The translations under genes were made by a program, and so were the position numbers. A stretch of DNA of 64,000 nt from Glomus cerebriforme (taxonomy: Eukaryota; Glomeromycota; Glomeromycetes; Glomerales; Glomeraceae): the NCBI GenBank assembly GCA_003550305.1, contig QKYT01000009.1, positions 398,229 to 462,228 of the forward strand, given 5' to 3'. This document shows positions 42,656-54,875 of the stretch, piece by piece; the stretch's first letter is position 1, and the number at the start of each line of letters is the position of its first letter. Under the pieces are notes generated by a model that was not told where the DNA came from, made no database searches, and saw nothing but the letters and a program-made list of their open reading frames with translations.

Positions 42656-42775
42656 GTAACATCACGGATTCTCCCACAAGACCAGAATCACGATTTCGCA
42701 CCAAAATCTGTTAACCATCAGACAGATTTGGGATCAACCTGTAATCCTTCAAATAAAAAGAAAAGAAAACAATGT
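42656..42775 (-). pseudogene. F-box N-terminal relic
   Basis: CACAAGACCAGAATCACGAT, CACCAAAATCTGTTAACCAT and CCTGTAATCCTTCAAATAAA parallel the F-box end of the paralogues (39500-39600 and 44525-44630) with small deletions. The rest of the gene is absent. It lies between the two related F-box genes. Confidence 0.7.
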
Positions 42776-43164
42776 AGGAGATGATGCGCAGATGGTATAT
42801 ATTTATATAGTAATCAGTATTGTACTATAGTTTGTATAATAATAAGTCTTGAACTAATATCACAAACATATATAGATTTAATGATTATAGAAGATAAAGG
42901 TAAAGATTTAGTTCAATTATGAAGATATAACTAAGTAGTAAAAAAATTTGCTGGCAATTTATTAGTTTATTGTTTATATAACATTGCAAAAAAAAAAAAA
43001 AAAAGACTGCGCAAAATTTCTAATATACTTATTGCAAATTATGATGATAAATGTTTCATTATTGAATTTTATTGAATTACTGTAAAAGTCATAAAATTTA
43101 AATAATATAATAATCGTAGTATTATTTATTTTTCAATACTGAATATTGATAATTATTTCAAAAT
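42776..43164. other. Downstream spacer, no gene seen
   Basis: AT-rich, with a 17-A run near 42988. Confidence 0.35.
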
Positions 43165-44658
43165 TTAATTGTCGATATTCATTTCTCTTTTAATAACGCG
43201 TTTAAAATCTTTAAGTACCCCATCATTTTTAAATCTGTTGATCATATCCGTATATTTTTCTTCTTCATGATCATCAAAATCAGGTACGAATATAGAAAGT
43301 GCACATCTTCCTCTCCAATTTTCCAAGAAATTCTCCAAGGTTTCCAAAGTAAATTTAAAATATTCAAAAAAATTAATTTCTCTTAAATTAAATGATGCTG
43401 ATCTAATTAATATTTTTAATAATTCTTCTCTACTTGCTGACAATCTTTCATGTGATTCCTCCATTTCATCAATAGATGACATACTTAATTCTAATACTTT
43501 TAAATTATGACAAACTTTAAGTAATTTTTCGAATTCAACGAGAAGACCTTCTGATGATGAAAGAGCAAGTGATAAACTTTCAATCAAAGGACAATTATCA
43601 TAAATTATTCCAATAAGAAAAATGAAACCATCATAAAAATGATATTTATCTTCGATAGTATAATAATTATCGATCAAAATCTTCCTGATGCGACCACCAG
43701 TATTTTTAATTATACAAGCTACTGTATCTAAATAGGTAAAATTACCTAATTGAAGAATTTCAAGATTATAATAAACTGAATTTACTAATTTTTCATAATA
43801 ATAAAATTCAAATGTTGGATGAAAATTAAGTTTTAAAGTTTTTAAGTTACGAAGTTCTGGAAGTATTTTTGGCGGGAATGTATATTCAAATTCATCATGA
43901 AAGTTTGTAATAAAGTGAGTAAGAGTATGCGCTTTTTTTGCTAAAGTAAGAAAAATTTCTTCATAAATATCATCAAGTTCCATAAAATTGTCAATATCAT
44001 CATTCCATTCAAAATATTTTAAATTCCTTTGAACTTCGATTAATTTAATAATACCATGATTAATTTTTAAGATTGTATTAATAATAATTAATTTTTCAAT
44101 ATTATCACATATACGAGCTAACCCATAAAAATATATAGAATCAATTGATGTATCAAATTTTAATTCACAAAGTGAATTAAGTCGAGCCTTGGCTTCTGGA
44201 AAATAAAAGATTTGATGTTCAATTGATCTAATATCCAAATATTTCAAATTTAGACATTTTCCCATAAGGAGAATGTAAATCTCTTGTTTTAAAAGAAATC
44301 GATTATAAGTTGAAGTTCCAATAGGAATAATATCGTTAATTACGTTCACATTAATACCTTTGCAAAAAGATAAATAATCAAATAAAATTGGGTGACGTGA
44401 TATTGGAGGTAATTGAACCTCTTGACTTTTCAAAAATTCTTTTTTATCATTAGATAAACTGTTAATAATAATGTGGTATAAAGAACTTTTGTTTTTGTAA
44501 TTTATATTATTTTCATAATTCCAAGGATTCCTCCATAAAATCGGAATCGTGGTTTCACACCAAAATTTATTAACCATTAGACATGAGAAAAGGGATTTGG
44601 GATCATCTTGTAATTCTTCAAACAACAAAAAGAGAATATCTTCATTAAGTTTAGCCAT
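43165..44658 (-). CDS. F-box / leucine-rich-repeat-like protein
   Basis: 497 aa. The F-box is at the very N-terminus (MAKLNEDILFLLFEELQDDP, then CLMVNKFWCETTIPILWRNPW). Repeats include IEKLIIINTILKINHGIIKL, LKYFEWNDDIDNF, LKTLKLNFHPTF, LEILQLGNFTYLD and LKVLELSMSSIDEM, with the C-terminal FLENWRGRCALSIF block. Predicted SCF adaptor. It is alignable to the 38152-39684 gene along its whole length, so the pair arose by duplication with an F-box relic left between them. Start chosen as the first ATG immediately before the F-box. Confidence 0.88.
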   Translation of the reverse strand: MAKLNEDILFLLFEELQDDPKSLFSCLMVNKFWCETTIPILWRNPWNYENNINYKNKSSLYHIIINSLSNDKKEFLKSQEVQLPPISRHPILFDYLSFCKGINVNVINDIIPIGTSTYNRFLLKQEIYILLMGKCLNLKYLDIRSIEHQIFYFPEAKARLNSLCELKFDTSIDSIYFYGLARICDNIEKLIIINTILKINHGIIKLIEVQRNLKYFEWNDDIDNFMELDDIYEEIFLTLAKKAHTLTHFITNFHDEFEYTFPPKILPELRNLKTLKLNFHPTFEFYYYEKLVNSVYYNLEILQLGNFTYLDTVACIIKNTGGRIRKILIDNYYTIEDKYHFYDGFIFLIGIIYDNCPLIESLSLALSSSEGLLVEFEKLLKVCHNLKVLELSMSSIDEMEESHERLSASREELLKILIRSASFNLREINFFEYFKFTLETLENFLENWRGRCALSIFVPDFDDHEEEKYTDMINRFKNDGVLKDFKRVIKREMNIDN

Positions 44659-45177
44659 TTTTTTTTAAAAAAAAAAAAAAGAAAAGAAAAACACGCAAAA
44701 TTAAAATTAAATAATCATCCGAGTAGTTAGTTTTATATTGAAAATCCATATTTGGTTATATCCGAAATATGATCTACATTAATATAGTTAGCTTTACGGT
44801 TATTCATAAGAATGGTAAGCATTTTTTGATCATTTGACATTAAAATAAATATAACCAATTTGGCACGCCAAGACTGACTAAAAATACGTTTATTTAAGCG
44901 TTTAAAAGGTAAAAGGTTTTAAAAGGTTATAAAAGTTAAATTCTGTAAACATTTTAAATTTATTTTTTTTTTATGAGCTTATTTTTCTGCTAATCTTCAT
45001 AATCTTGAGAGTATTGATAAATGTATGTTACCTTAAATTCGTGAGATCAAAATAAAGTTGTATGTTATGATCCTTTAACGCCAAAAATGTTAGACTAACT
45101 ACAAATAGTTAGTGTATGGGAATAAGTTAAAAAAAAAAAAAAAAGGAAAAAAAATTCTTCAATTTGACGATAAAATA
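44659..45177. other. Divergent intergenic region between F-box and BTB-TLDc genes
   Basis: Contains an AAAAGGTTTTAAAAGGTTATAAAAG stretch (about 44908-44932) that may serve as a TATA-like region. An in-frame ATG at 45112 would extend the next gene by 22 Lys-rich residues. It is not used in my model because the paralogue starts at MAVQFF. Confidence 0.4.
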
Positions 45178-46708
45178 ATGTCAGCTCAATTTTTTTCACG
45201 GTTATCGCAAAACTTTATTAATATTTTAGAAGATAATGAATATTATGATATTACCATTGAAGTCGGAAAAGATCCTAAAGTGAAAATATTTAGAGCTCAT
45301 AACATTATTTTAAATAACCGTTCAACTTATTTTCGTAGAAAATCTTCTACAAATAAAAAGTATTCTAATGACCTGGTTCATATTAAATTACCAAACATTT
45401 CTCCAAATATCTTTCAAATTATTTTAAAGTAAGTTGTACACTTTTTTTTTTCTCTTTTAAAAATTATTAAATTTTTCCTAAATTTAATATTGATTTTTTT
45501 TTTAAAGATATATGTATGGTGGGATCCTTTTCTTGGATAGAATTGAACCTCCAGATATGATTAATTTATTGGTTGCGGCCGAAAGTCTTAATTTACAAGA
45601 AATAGTCGATTACCTACAATCATATTTGATTAAAAATAACTCTAATTGGATGGAAGAGAATTTTACTTTTGTTCATGACACAACGTTTCAACATGATTCA
45701 TTTATTGAACTTCAAAAATTTTGTACAGATATTATGTCAAAATATCCTGAAAAAATATTTAAATCACTCGACTTCACTTCTATTCCAGAAAATTCCTTAA
45801 TTACATTAATTAAACGAGATGATTTAAAAATGGAAGAAATTGATGTTTGGGAACATGTATTAAAATGGGGACTTGCACAAAACCCAACTTTACTTCAAGA
45901 TCCAGAAGCTTGGTCAAATAATGATTTCAAATTAATGGAAAATACTCTACATAATTGTTTACCTCATGTTAGATTTTTTCAATTATCATCAAAAGAATTC
46001 TTGGAAAAAGTGATACCTTACAAAAATCTTTTGAAAGTACAACTTTATGAAAATTTAAATAAGCATTATTTAGATGATAATAGTAAAATAATTTTAAAAG
46101 CTCAACAAGCAAGAGGTTCGACCATTGATTCAAAATTAATTACAAACAAAATTGCGGCGTATATTGCAAGTTGGATTGATAGAAAAGAGAATGAACATCC
46201 TCTTTATGGATTTCAACCTTATAATCCTTTGAATAATCCTTATAAATTTAAATTATTATTACGCGGAAGTCGGGATGGATTTGATGCTCAAACTTTCCAT
46301 AAACTTTGTGATGAGAAGCCTAAAACTGTGACAATTGTTAAAGTGAAAGGAACTAATGAAATTCTTGGAGGGTATAATCCTCTTACATGGGAATATAATA
46401 ATTATAATGAAGATTGGGATTGTGCAAGTAATTCTGGGTATTTAAATACCAATGAGAGTTTTATATTTTCTTTTACTTTTATGAACCTTAAAGATGTCAT
46501 TTTAAGTAGAGTGAAAAATTCAATTTATGCAATTAAGTCTGATGAGAATTATGGACCATGTTTTGGCGATGACTTTTATATTGATAATAATCGTGGTCAT
46601 TTTGGCAAAACACACTATGAAAAAAATATATCGAGAAATATACCGGAATCGGGTAATAAATATTTTCGTATTGAAGAATACGAAGTATTTCAAACGGAAA
46701 ACCAATAG
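45178..46708 (+). CDS. BTB-BACK-TLDc protein (two exons)
   Basis: Exons 45178-45428 and 45508-46708; the 79-base intron (GTAAGTTG...TTTAAAG) interrupts the BTB domain inside ILK|YMYGG. BTB spans about residues 1-115 (SAQFFSRLSQNF, YYDITIEVG, RAHNIILNNRSTYF, then YMYGGILFL). A BACK-like region follows (LQKFCTDIMSKYPEKIFKSL, LIKRDDLKMEEIDVWEHVL). The C-terminal TLDc domain (about 290-480) opens SKLITNKIAAYIASWIDRKE and contains FKLLLRGSRDGFDAQTFH, EILGGYNPLTW, SFIFSF and the closing EEYEVFQ. BTB-TLDc proteins are numerous in Rhizophagus. TLDc is linked in other eukaryotes to oxidative-stress resistance and V-ATPase regulation; the role here is unknown. An inverted, damaged paralogue lies at 53.1-54.7 kb. 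Confidence 0.9.
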
Positions 46709-47038
46709 TGTAAATGAATAACAATGATTCAGTAATCGATTATCGAAAAGATGATTTATATAATAAATTTATTAAATAATTTTATCCATTGTAAAAAATT
46801 AAAATGTTAACGTTTTATTTTATTTACAAATAACATAATAAATATATAAAAATTAGTTCATAAATTATTGAAACGTTCAAAAAAAAAAAATATTAATAAG
46901 TATTAATTAATATTATCTACAGTGTATTTGAAATTGGTCATTACATTACATATGATACGATATGATTGATATGAACTTAAATTACGTCACATTTTATATT
47001 TTTAAATTCTTTCATTTTTTTTTTTAAAGAAAACCAAA
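46709..47038. other. Intergenic, no gene seen
   Basis: AT-rich; terminator and promoter of the flanking plus-strand genes must lie here, but no specific element is clear. Confidence 0.35.
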
Positions 47039-48444
47039 ATGACAAAACTCAAGATTGATTGTTTTATTCTTATTTTTGGTGAACTGTTACGCATGAAACA
47101 TTCTTTAAATGCTTGTCTTTTAGTTAATAAAGAATGGTGTAATTTAGTAGTTCCAATTTTATGGAAATCTACTTCAGCACATTACTATTTTAAAAATGAC
47201 GAATTGGAAAAAAAATGGTTCAATACTATACTCTCTTGTATATCGCCCTCTTCAAAACAACTTTTATTCGATAATAATATTGAATTACCCTCAACAATTC
47301 TTTTAAAATCTCCATTATTTAATTATATCAGTTTTTGTGAATTTCCAGAAGCTATAGTTATAAATAAAATTGTAGAAATGGTATTTGAAGAAACATTTAA
47401 TAGCAATGATAAAGAAATATTTTAGAACAAGAAATTTACAAATTATTTGTTGGTCAATGTAAAAATTCTAAAGAATCAAAGTGGGAAACTTTGCAACCTT
47501 TACCATCGTTTCCTGGAGCTTCAATATGTTTTTCTCAACTTCGTCGATTATGTATTGATATCGATCTTGTAAATCCTAATAATATTTATAAGTTGGCACA
47601 AATTTGTAAAGATTTGAATGAATTAAGTATTAACAATTGTTATCAAGATTTTCCTGGATTAATTACTTTAATTGATGTTCAAAGAAATCTAAAAAGTGTA
47701 GAATTACATAATAGTGGAACTTTCAAAGAACTTGGAAATGCATTAGCAAGAAAGAAAAATATGATAAATTATCTTTATTCATACTTGATTAGTTCTATCT
47801 CACTTTCATTCTTAACATCACTCATTAATTTAAAGGAAATATCAATTTATAATTATTGCAATGAATATGACGAAGATTTTAAACATTATTTTGAAATCTC
47901 GGAATTTCCAGATCTCGAGCACCTTCAAATTAATCATTTATCCTGCTTTAAAGAAATTTCATTTTTAATCGAAAAAACCAAAGGGAATATTTCAATTATT
48001 TATATTCATACCAATAATGAAAATATTAAAAATACAGGAATGCTAGTTAAGGCAATTGCCAATAATTGTCCAAATATTAAGAGATTAACTACATATCTTG
48101 ATTCAAGAGATTTTATTTATGTAAAATCATTATTATTAAATTGTAGATATTTAGAATTAATAAGGTTTGATAGTATGAATACTTTTATAGATGAAGATGA
48201 TAATACAGGAGATGAATTGTTGGATATTCTAATTAAATTTTCACCAAATTCTTTAACTAAAATAACAATTAGCGGAAGATGGAAGTATTCAAATGATACT
48301 TTTGAACGATTTTTTGAAAGTTATAGAGAGAGAACTTTATCTTATTTTGCGGTTATTTTTTCTGATATGTATTATATTACACTAGATCAAGTATTAATGA
48401 TTAGAAAATATATTGAGGAAAGGGTGATTAAAAGTACAAAATGA
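47039..48444 (+). pseudogene. F-box / LRR-like gene with one frameshift
   Basis: The first 128 codons (F-box: CLLVNKEWCNLVVPILWKST) stop at TAG 47423-47425. Directly after a T run (47420-47423) the next frame carries the family sequence on (LEQEIYKLFVGQCKN) and stays open to 48444. A single missing T in that run explains the break. With it the product would be about 467 aa, matching the paralogues (459-510 aa). LRR-like segments (LNELSINNCYQDFPGLITL, LEHLQINHL, LELIRFDSMNTF) and the C-terminal FFESYRERTLSYF block are intact. It may be a functional gene with a sequencing error in a homopolymer, or a recent pseudogene. Closest in plan to the 62.5-kb gene. Confidence 0.8.
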
Positions 48445-51400
48445 TAAATTAGATTTTTTTTGAATATAATGTTCATTTAAATTCAATTTAAATGATCTAT
48501 TATTAATCTTTAATATTTTTTTTTTTTTTTTTGAGTGCTTTCCCAAACCAATTTCTATTCTACAAGATTCAATCAAGGTTAATAAAGAAGTTTTCTTTAT
48601 TTATGACGCAGACGCTGATAAATATCTAAGAAACTTAAAAAAATACTTTAAATACCGACTGTTTATTTCGCAAAAATTTTTGATTGATTATTTATTCACA
48701 ATTGTATAATAACCACCTTTCTAAATATAACGTTTTTCTATTTGATTCACCAGATTCATCGAATGATACAAAAAATAATAATGCGTTCATTTTCTCAAAT
48801 CAAAAATGACAAATTCGAGGCGTTCTCAAATCTCAAGCATCTCTTTCAATGTGAAATGGTTGGTTAAAAAATACAAACCATCATCTTTTTAATAAAGCTG
48901 CGCTGATTGGCTAAAATTTATAACTGATGGAAAGAAGAAAACAAATTTATTTTTTAGTACTAATGTTAAAATAAAGAGCCAATTTCATTGAGGAAGACGC
49001 CGCGGATTCTACTGATCAACGTCAAGTCCGGAAAAATTTACTGCGGATTTCGGCGAGAATAGTTTTTGGGATTATGTTTTTTCCATTTTTTAAAATGATT
49101 TTTAGCTTACAACTCTTTTTTTCTTTAGATGGGCTTTCTAGGAAAGATTTCAATAGAATTTTTTTTCAGGATGGCGATTTCTTCTAGGTCGACTAGACAA
49201 CACAGAGTTTAATAAGTTATAAATTTTGGATTATCTCAAGAATTTTTCTCACATCTTGTCAATTAGGATTCGTATTCAGATTGGATCAGATTGGAACCGG
49301 CTTGGAATACTAAGTGTAATAAATGTAATAATAAGGACAATTGTTCATCCAAATGTAGTGAAATAATTAAATTAAGAGTATTAAGAGTGATACGAAAAGT
49401 TGTAACATAGGGTTAGCCAAATGAGTTTTGTATGGTCATAAATATGACTCATTTTTAATAAAATAACCTTGCGACACAATAAATACATGTATGTACTATT
49501 TTGACTGATGCATAATCAATATTATAACGTAAGAAATGTAAGTAAAAATTTAATATTGATAAATTATGATTACATAATTCTTCATGACACACCCTTAGTA
49601 AATTTTAAAAAGGCATTCTATATAAATACTCATTTTATTATTAAATTTTTTTTTAAAAAATTTTCTCTATAATTTATTTTCCCTAGAATTTCCTTTAAAT
49701 ACCTCTTTACCTTCCTTATACTGTATATGAGTTACTTTTCTCGTTACAGGCAAGGAAAAACTGGTCAGTTAGTTGAGTCTCTCCTAACTGGCCAGTTTGG
49801 TTTAGATTAGATTTCCCCGTATCTTTATTTTTATATTATTATGTTTATGAAATCATCGTGGAAGTCAAAAGAAATCTGAAAATAGAAGTACATACCAACT
49901 TTAAACCAGATGTGATGAAAAGAGTTATATAACAGAAAGCTTTATTTGTGGGAATGAAAATTATAAAGATAATAATCATAAGGTATGTGTTATAAATGGA
50001 TTTTAAATCGTGAGTTATCCATAATTAATTGCAGTGCTATTTTTTTTGTTGCTTATATAACTTAGATCAATACCAAAAGCAGCTATTAAGAAGAACACTA
50101 TAAAATGTGACCAGGGTTAGCAAGAAAAAAAAGTATTGAACTTAAAAGTAACTAGATATTTGTAACTGAAGTCAGCGATAAAGTGGATAACTTCCATTCA
50201 AATGCGATTGGAATTGAAAATGAAAGGAGAATATTGATATCACATAGGATAAGGGGATTTTGTGACTATTTACGGTAATCAAGTGGATGACTTTCATTTA
50301 AAATGGAAAATACAGGCTTCAAAAGAAGCAAACGATTGAATAACTACCATAGTACTACCATTAACCATTTAGGTATGACAACAAAATAGGAAATGTTGAT
50401 GCTACATGGATAAATAGTATTTATTAAATGACCAGTAACATAAATCAAGATCAGGTTTCTCCACCAACTTTGGGATACCATTTCTTAGGTCAGGTGGTTC
50501 TAATAATACAAGTACTGGTGAGACCGTGAGAGCAATTATGCATATATATGATGGCAAATGGTTGTGATTTAGTAAAATGGAAATAGTATCAAGGGAAGCA
50601 TTAGCAAGTAGTAAAACAGGAAATAATAGCAAAATTGAAAATAATGACGCTTTGATGCCGAAATCCCAAACCGATGCCAGAATCCCAAATCATTGCCGAA
50701 ATTCCAAACGTTGCAATGGTTTTGTGATGGGTAGGGAAAATGTTGGTAAATGTGATAAGAAAGGTATTATGCAAAATTGAGAAAAATGTTAATTATAAAT
50801 TGTTTTTTAGAAAATATGTTTATACTTGTTCACTTTTATATCTTTGTTTTATTTTATTATTTATTTATTTCTTTATATAAAAAAATAGTGTAATACATTT
50901 TTTTTTAAATATAATAAAAATATAAATTAAAAATAATCCTAATTTCTGTTATTTTATTTATGAAGAGGACCTTAACACAGAGATAACTTTATTTTATATG
51001 TATAATTTTATAAATAATTATATAATACATATTTCTATAATACATACTGTTGAACTTCTATACACTATGCTCACACTATACTCAACATCGATTTTAACAT
51101 TATAATATATTCAAATTAGGCAATACTACTCTACAACTTTCTGTCTTACCTGAAAATAAGGGAAATCCACTCTACTAAAGTGACAAAAGAATATGTTTAA
51201 ACTATGTCTTTAGGGGACCCACATCTCAAAATGGTTGGTTTGGAGGAAAACCCCATTGGAATAATAAATTTAGTATAACTAAAAATCGGTGCTTTTTTGA
51301 TTATACCTTTTATCTAATTATTCGGAAATATCCAATCCAAGAAGTAAAAATCAACTGCCTATAAAAGAAATACAAATTCGAGTGAGTTTACAGTACTAGA

Positions 51401-52600
51401 AAATCAGTTATTTAATAAAAGAAATATGATACATACGAAGTCTTAAGAACATTCCGGATACCATGTTAAGTATTATTGGATTTAATGTTCTAAGAAAATA
51501 TGCAATTATTTCTGGATAATCTTGAAAAATCAGATAAAGAAAGGAGGAACCATGTTTTCACCATGTAGCAATTTGTTTTCTAAATCCCTTGCAGAGTGGA
51601 AAACCATGTAGAAACTCTTTTAAATAATTAACTACTGATTGCCGTGTTTCTGATTTATAATAGACATAAATCTATTAAAAAATGAAAACAAATTATAAAA
51701 AAGTGATGGCAACCCAAGTGCCAACGCAAGTAACGAATCAAAGAGAAACCCAAATCGAAACCATGCAGACCTGCTGCAAGGTAGAGAGAACGCGAGTAAT
51801 GGAAGTATATGAAATTTTTGAAATCTTGCCATTCTATTCACCAGTAAATAGTTAGTAAAAAGACTTTTTTGAAAACAAAGTAATTATCCTTTGAATTCTG
51901 ATTGGTTGAGCTTAGGGATTACATAATTATTTTGATTAAATAATTTTTATTTCACCATCATGGTGATTTATTATTAAATAACCTTTCGCGTACTGTCACG
52001 GTAATGTAACTTATAGGATGAGTGTTGGTTGAGTGTTGATACCGAGGTAAATTAATAGATTTGAATACAAACAATAATAACATAAAAATAAATGAATTTC
52101 AAAAAAGTAAATCTTTTACATTTCAATTCTAATAATTAAATTTCGATGTATTTTTTGAAAAGTATTATCCTCTTTTCTTTCTTTAAAAAAACTACTATGC
52201 GAGATTTCAGGTCCGAAGATTTCTTTTTTTTTCTGAGTATGTTAACTCCTGATCATAGAAAATTTATATACTTAGAACACAAGTCGGCAGGGCCAGAAAT
52301 TACATAATGTCATGATTAATAGAAATAAGAAAATTTTGGCCGGCATTATCTTATCTTAATGACTATACAAAATTATTAAAAAATATACTGACATTATAAA
52401 AGTTTACCTATTATTAGTTCATCATGCCTACTACTTTACTGTATAATTTCTAAAATATTTATGAATTAGCATATCATTGTTATATTATATATAACGATAA
52501 ACACTCGCTGTCTCGCTCATAAACAGAAATTTGTCATAAAATTGAATTAAACAATTAATTTGTGCCGTTCTCTCTCAATCTTTATATATTATTTCCTCCA
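48445..52600. other. Gene-poor region, 4.2 kb
   Basis: No gene supported on either strand. There is an inverted repeat AACTGGTCAGTTAG / CTAACTGGCCAGTT with an 11-base loop at about 49758-49796, a three-copy 19-bp tandem repeat at 50654-50710 (listed separately) and poly-T tracts. Open frames at 50402-50780 and 51632-51841 show no family resemblance. Confidence 0.4.
50654..50710. repeat. Tandem repeat, three 19-bp units
   Basis: The units GATGCCGAAATCCCAAACC, GATGCCAGAATCCCAAATC and ATTGCCGAAATTCCAAACG follow one another directly. Minor minisatellite. Confidence 0.7.
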
Positions 52601-53141
52601 TTTTGTTCATATTTTGTTAAACAAAATGTAATTTCAACAACTTCTCTAAAATTGTATTTTCATCATCGCGTAAATGNTTCATGTAAATAAACGATGCTAA
52701 TTGGATTATGATGCAAAATTTGCTAATTTTGCTAGAGTAAACCTTAAAAACAAAAATGTCTTATCAGATTATCAATTAGATAAAGGCAGAATTGTTAGCG
52801 AAGTTAAAAACTTACCTTATCGATAAACAAACTATTTCAACTAGTGATGATATTTTATTATCAACAAATCAATCTTATGTCAAGATAGTGGGAAGGCGCG
52901 TTAACTATGGTTTTTAATAATAATTGTGCTAGATCTTGAAATACTTGTAAGAATAAACGAAAGAATTAGTCTAAATATAATTAACAATCACTTAATTAAT
53001 TTTTCCAAAATTGCAAAATAATCTTTATACCTTACCTTTTTTAGGATCAAAAACAAATTACAGGTGAAATATATGAAATTTAAGTGGCAAGAAAGTTTAT
53101 TAATATAGTTAAGAATTATCCAATTACTTCTAAAGTTGAAA
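52601..53141. other. Spacer with a possible protein relic
   Basis: About 52705-52820 reads a short open stretch (DYDAKFANFARVNLKNKN, SDYQLDKGRIVSEVKNLP) ending in a stop. It may be a gene remnant, but I do not recognise it. One ambiguous base is at 52677. Confidence 0.25.
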
Positions 53142-53179
53142 CTACTTTGAATAATTATAATACATGGACTTATAATCAT

Positions 53180-54677
53180 ACGTATAAAAATTAATAAATT
53201 CAAACATCTTTGATAATTTGAAATACTTCATATTCTTCCAAGTCGAAAACCCCTTTTTTGATCTTAAATTTTTTTCGTAGTTCAGTTTATCACAATAACC
53301 AAAAGTACTAGATCCAATATAAAAATCCTCGCCAAAACATGAGCAAAACNCGGTATTAGATAAAAATGCTTTATGGTAGTTTCTCACTCTACTTAAAATA
53401 ACATCATTGAGGTTCATAAGTGAAAAAGAAAATATAAAACTTTCNTTAGTTTCAGAATATCCAAAATCATCTTTAGATTTCCATGTAAGAGGATTATACC
53501 CTCCAAGAATTTCACTAGTTTCTTTCACTTTAGCAATTGATACAGTTTTATGTTTGTTATCACAGAGTCTATGAAAACTATCAGAAGAAAATCCATCACG
53601 GCTTCCGCGTAATAATAATTTAAATTTATAAGGATTATTCAAAGGATTATAAGGTTGAAATCCATAAAGAGGATGTTGATTCTCTTTTCTATCAATCCAA
53701 CTTGCAATATATGCTGCGGTTTTACTTGTAATTAATTTTGAATCAATATTTGAACCTCTTGCCAGTTGAACCGTTAAAACGATCTTATTATCACCATCCA
53801 AATAATAACTCATTAAATCTTTATAAAGTTGAGGTTTCAATAATTTTTGATAAGGTGCCACTTTTTTTAAGAATTCTTTTGATGATATTTGAAAAAATCT
53901 AATAAATGGTAAACATTTTTGTAAAGTATTTTCCATCAATTTAAAATCATCATCTGACCAANTATCNGGATTTGGAAACAAAGTAGGATTTTGTGCAAGT
54001 CCCCATTTTAATACTTGCTCCCAAATATCGATTTCTTCTATTTTTAAATCATCTCGTTTAATTAAAGAAATTAAGGNTNTTTCTTGAATAGAAGAGAAGT
54101 CAAGTNATTTAAATATTTTTTCAGGGTATTTTGACATAATATCTGTACAAAATTTTTGAAGTTCAATAAACGAATCATGTTGAAAAATTGCGTTATGAAT
54201 AAGAGTAAAATGTTGTTCTATCCAATTAGATTCATTTTTAATCAAGTATGGCTGTAAATAATTGACTATTTCTTGTAAATTAAGACTTTCAGCCGCAATC
54301 AATTAATTATATCTAAAGTTTCAATTTTATCCAAAGTAAGAATACCGCCATAAATGTATCTAATAAATTACGTAAATAAAGTTAGTTTAAATATATATAT
54401 ATATTCGTCTTTAAACAACTTACTTTAAAATGACTTGAAAGATATTTGGAGAAATGTTTGGTAATTTAATATGAGTTAAAGTACCATCAGAATTCTTTTT
54501 ATTCGTAGATAATTTCCTACGAAAATAAACTGACCGATAATTTAAAATAACCATATGTGCCCGAAATATTTTTACTTGAGTATCTTGCCCAACTTCGATG
54601 GTAATATCAAAATATTCATCATCATCTAAAATGCTACTAAAATTTTGTGATAAATGTGAAAAAAATTGGACTGCCAT
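53180..54677 (-). pseudogene. Frameshifted BTB-BACK-TLDc paralogue with ambiguous bases
   Basis: Mirror copy of the 45178-46708 gene. Exon 1 is 54677-54424 (MAVQFFSHLSQNF, YFDITIEVG, RAHMVILNYRSVYF) and the intron 54423-54360 lies at the same position (ILK|YIYGG). Exon 2 starts at 54359. In exon 2 a 4-base deletion near 54299-54305 (AATTGATTGCGGC versus AATTTATTGGTTGCGGC) breaks the frame. It reopens and carries BACK and TLDc (SNIDSKLITSKTAAYIASWI, FKLLLRGSRDGFSSDSFH, EILGGYNPLTW). A second frameshift near 53240 scrambles the closing EEYEVFQ block. Seven N bases lie inside (53350, 53445, 53962, 53967, 54077, 54079, 54106). Either a young pseudogene or a poorly assembled paralogue. Confidence 0.85.
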
Positions 54678-54875
54678 TATTAAAAAAAAAAGATTTTTTT
54701 TTAAAGTTAAATCAAATGCATTGACATTGGTTTTTATGCTAGTTTCCGGTGGTACAAAATAATATTGGCTAAATTTCCACGTGTCAATAATAAAATTACA
54801 AATCTCGGATATACGTGATGATCATGAATCACTGGTGATTCAACAGATCATTTATAATTATTGTGATTAAATATT

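Noticed and set aside
50654..50710. Possible CRISPR-like array
   Set aside because: The units are contiguous without spacers and only three; it is a small minisatellite in a eukaryotic genome.
51632..51841. Minus-strand ORF with a hydrophobic region
   Set aside because: No family resemblance and no supporting gene structure.
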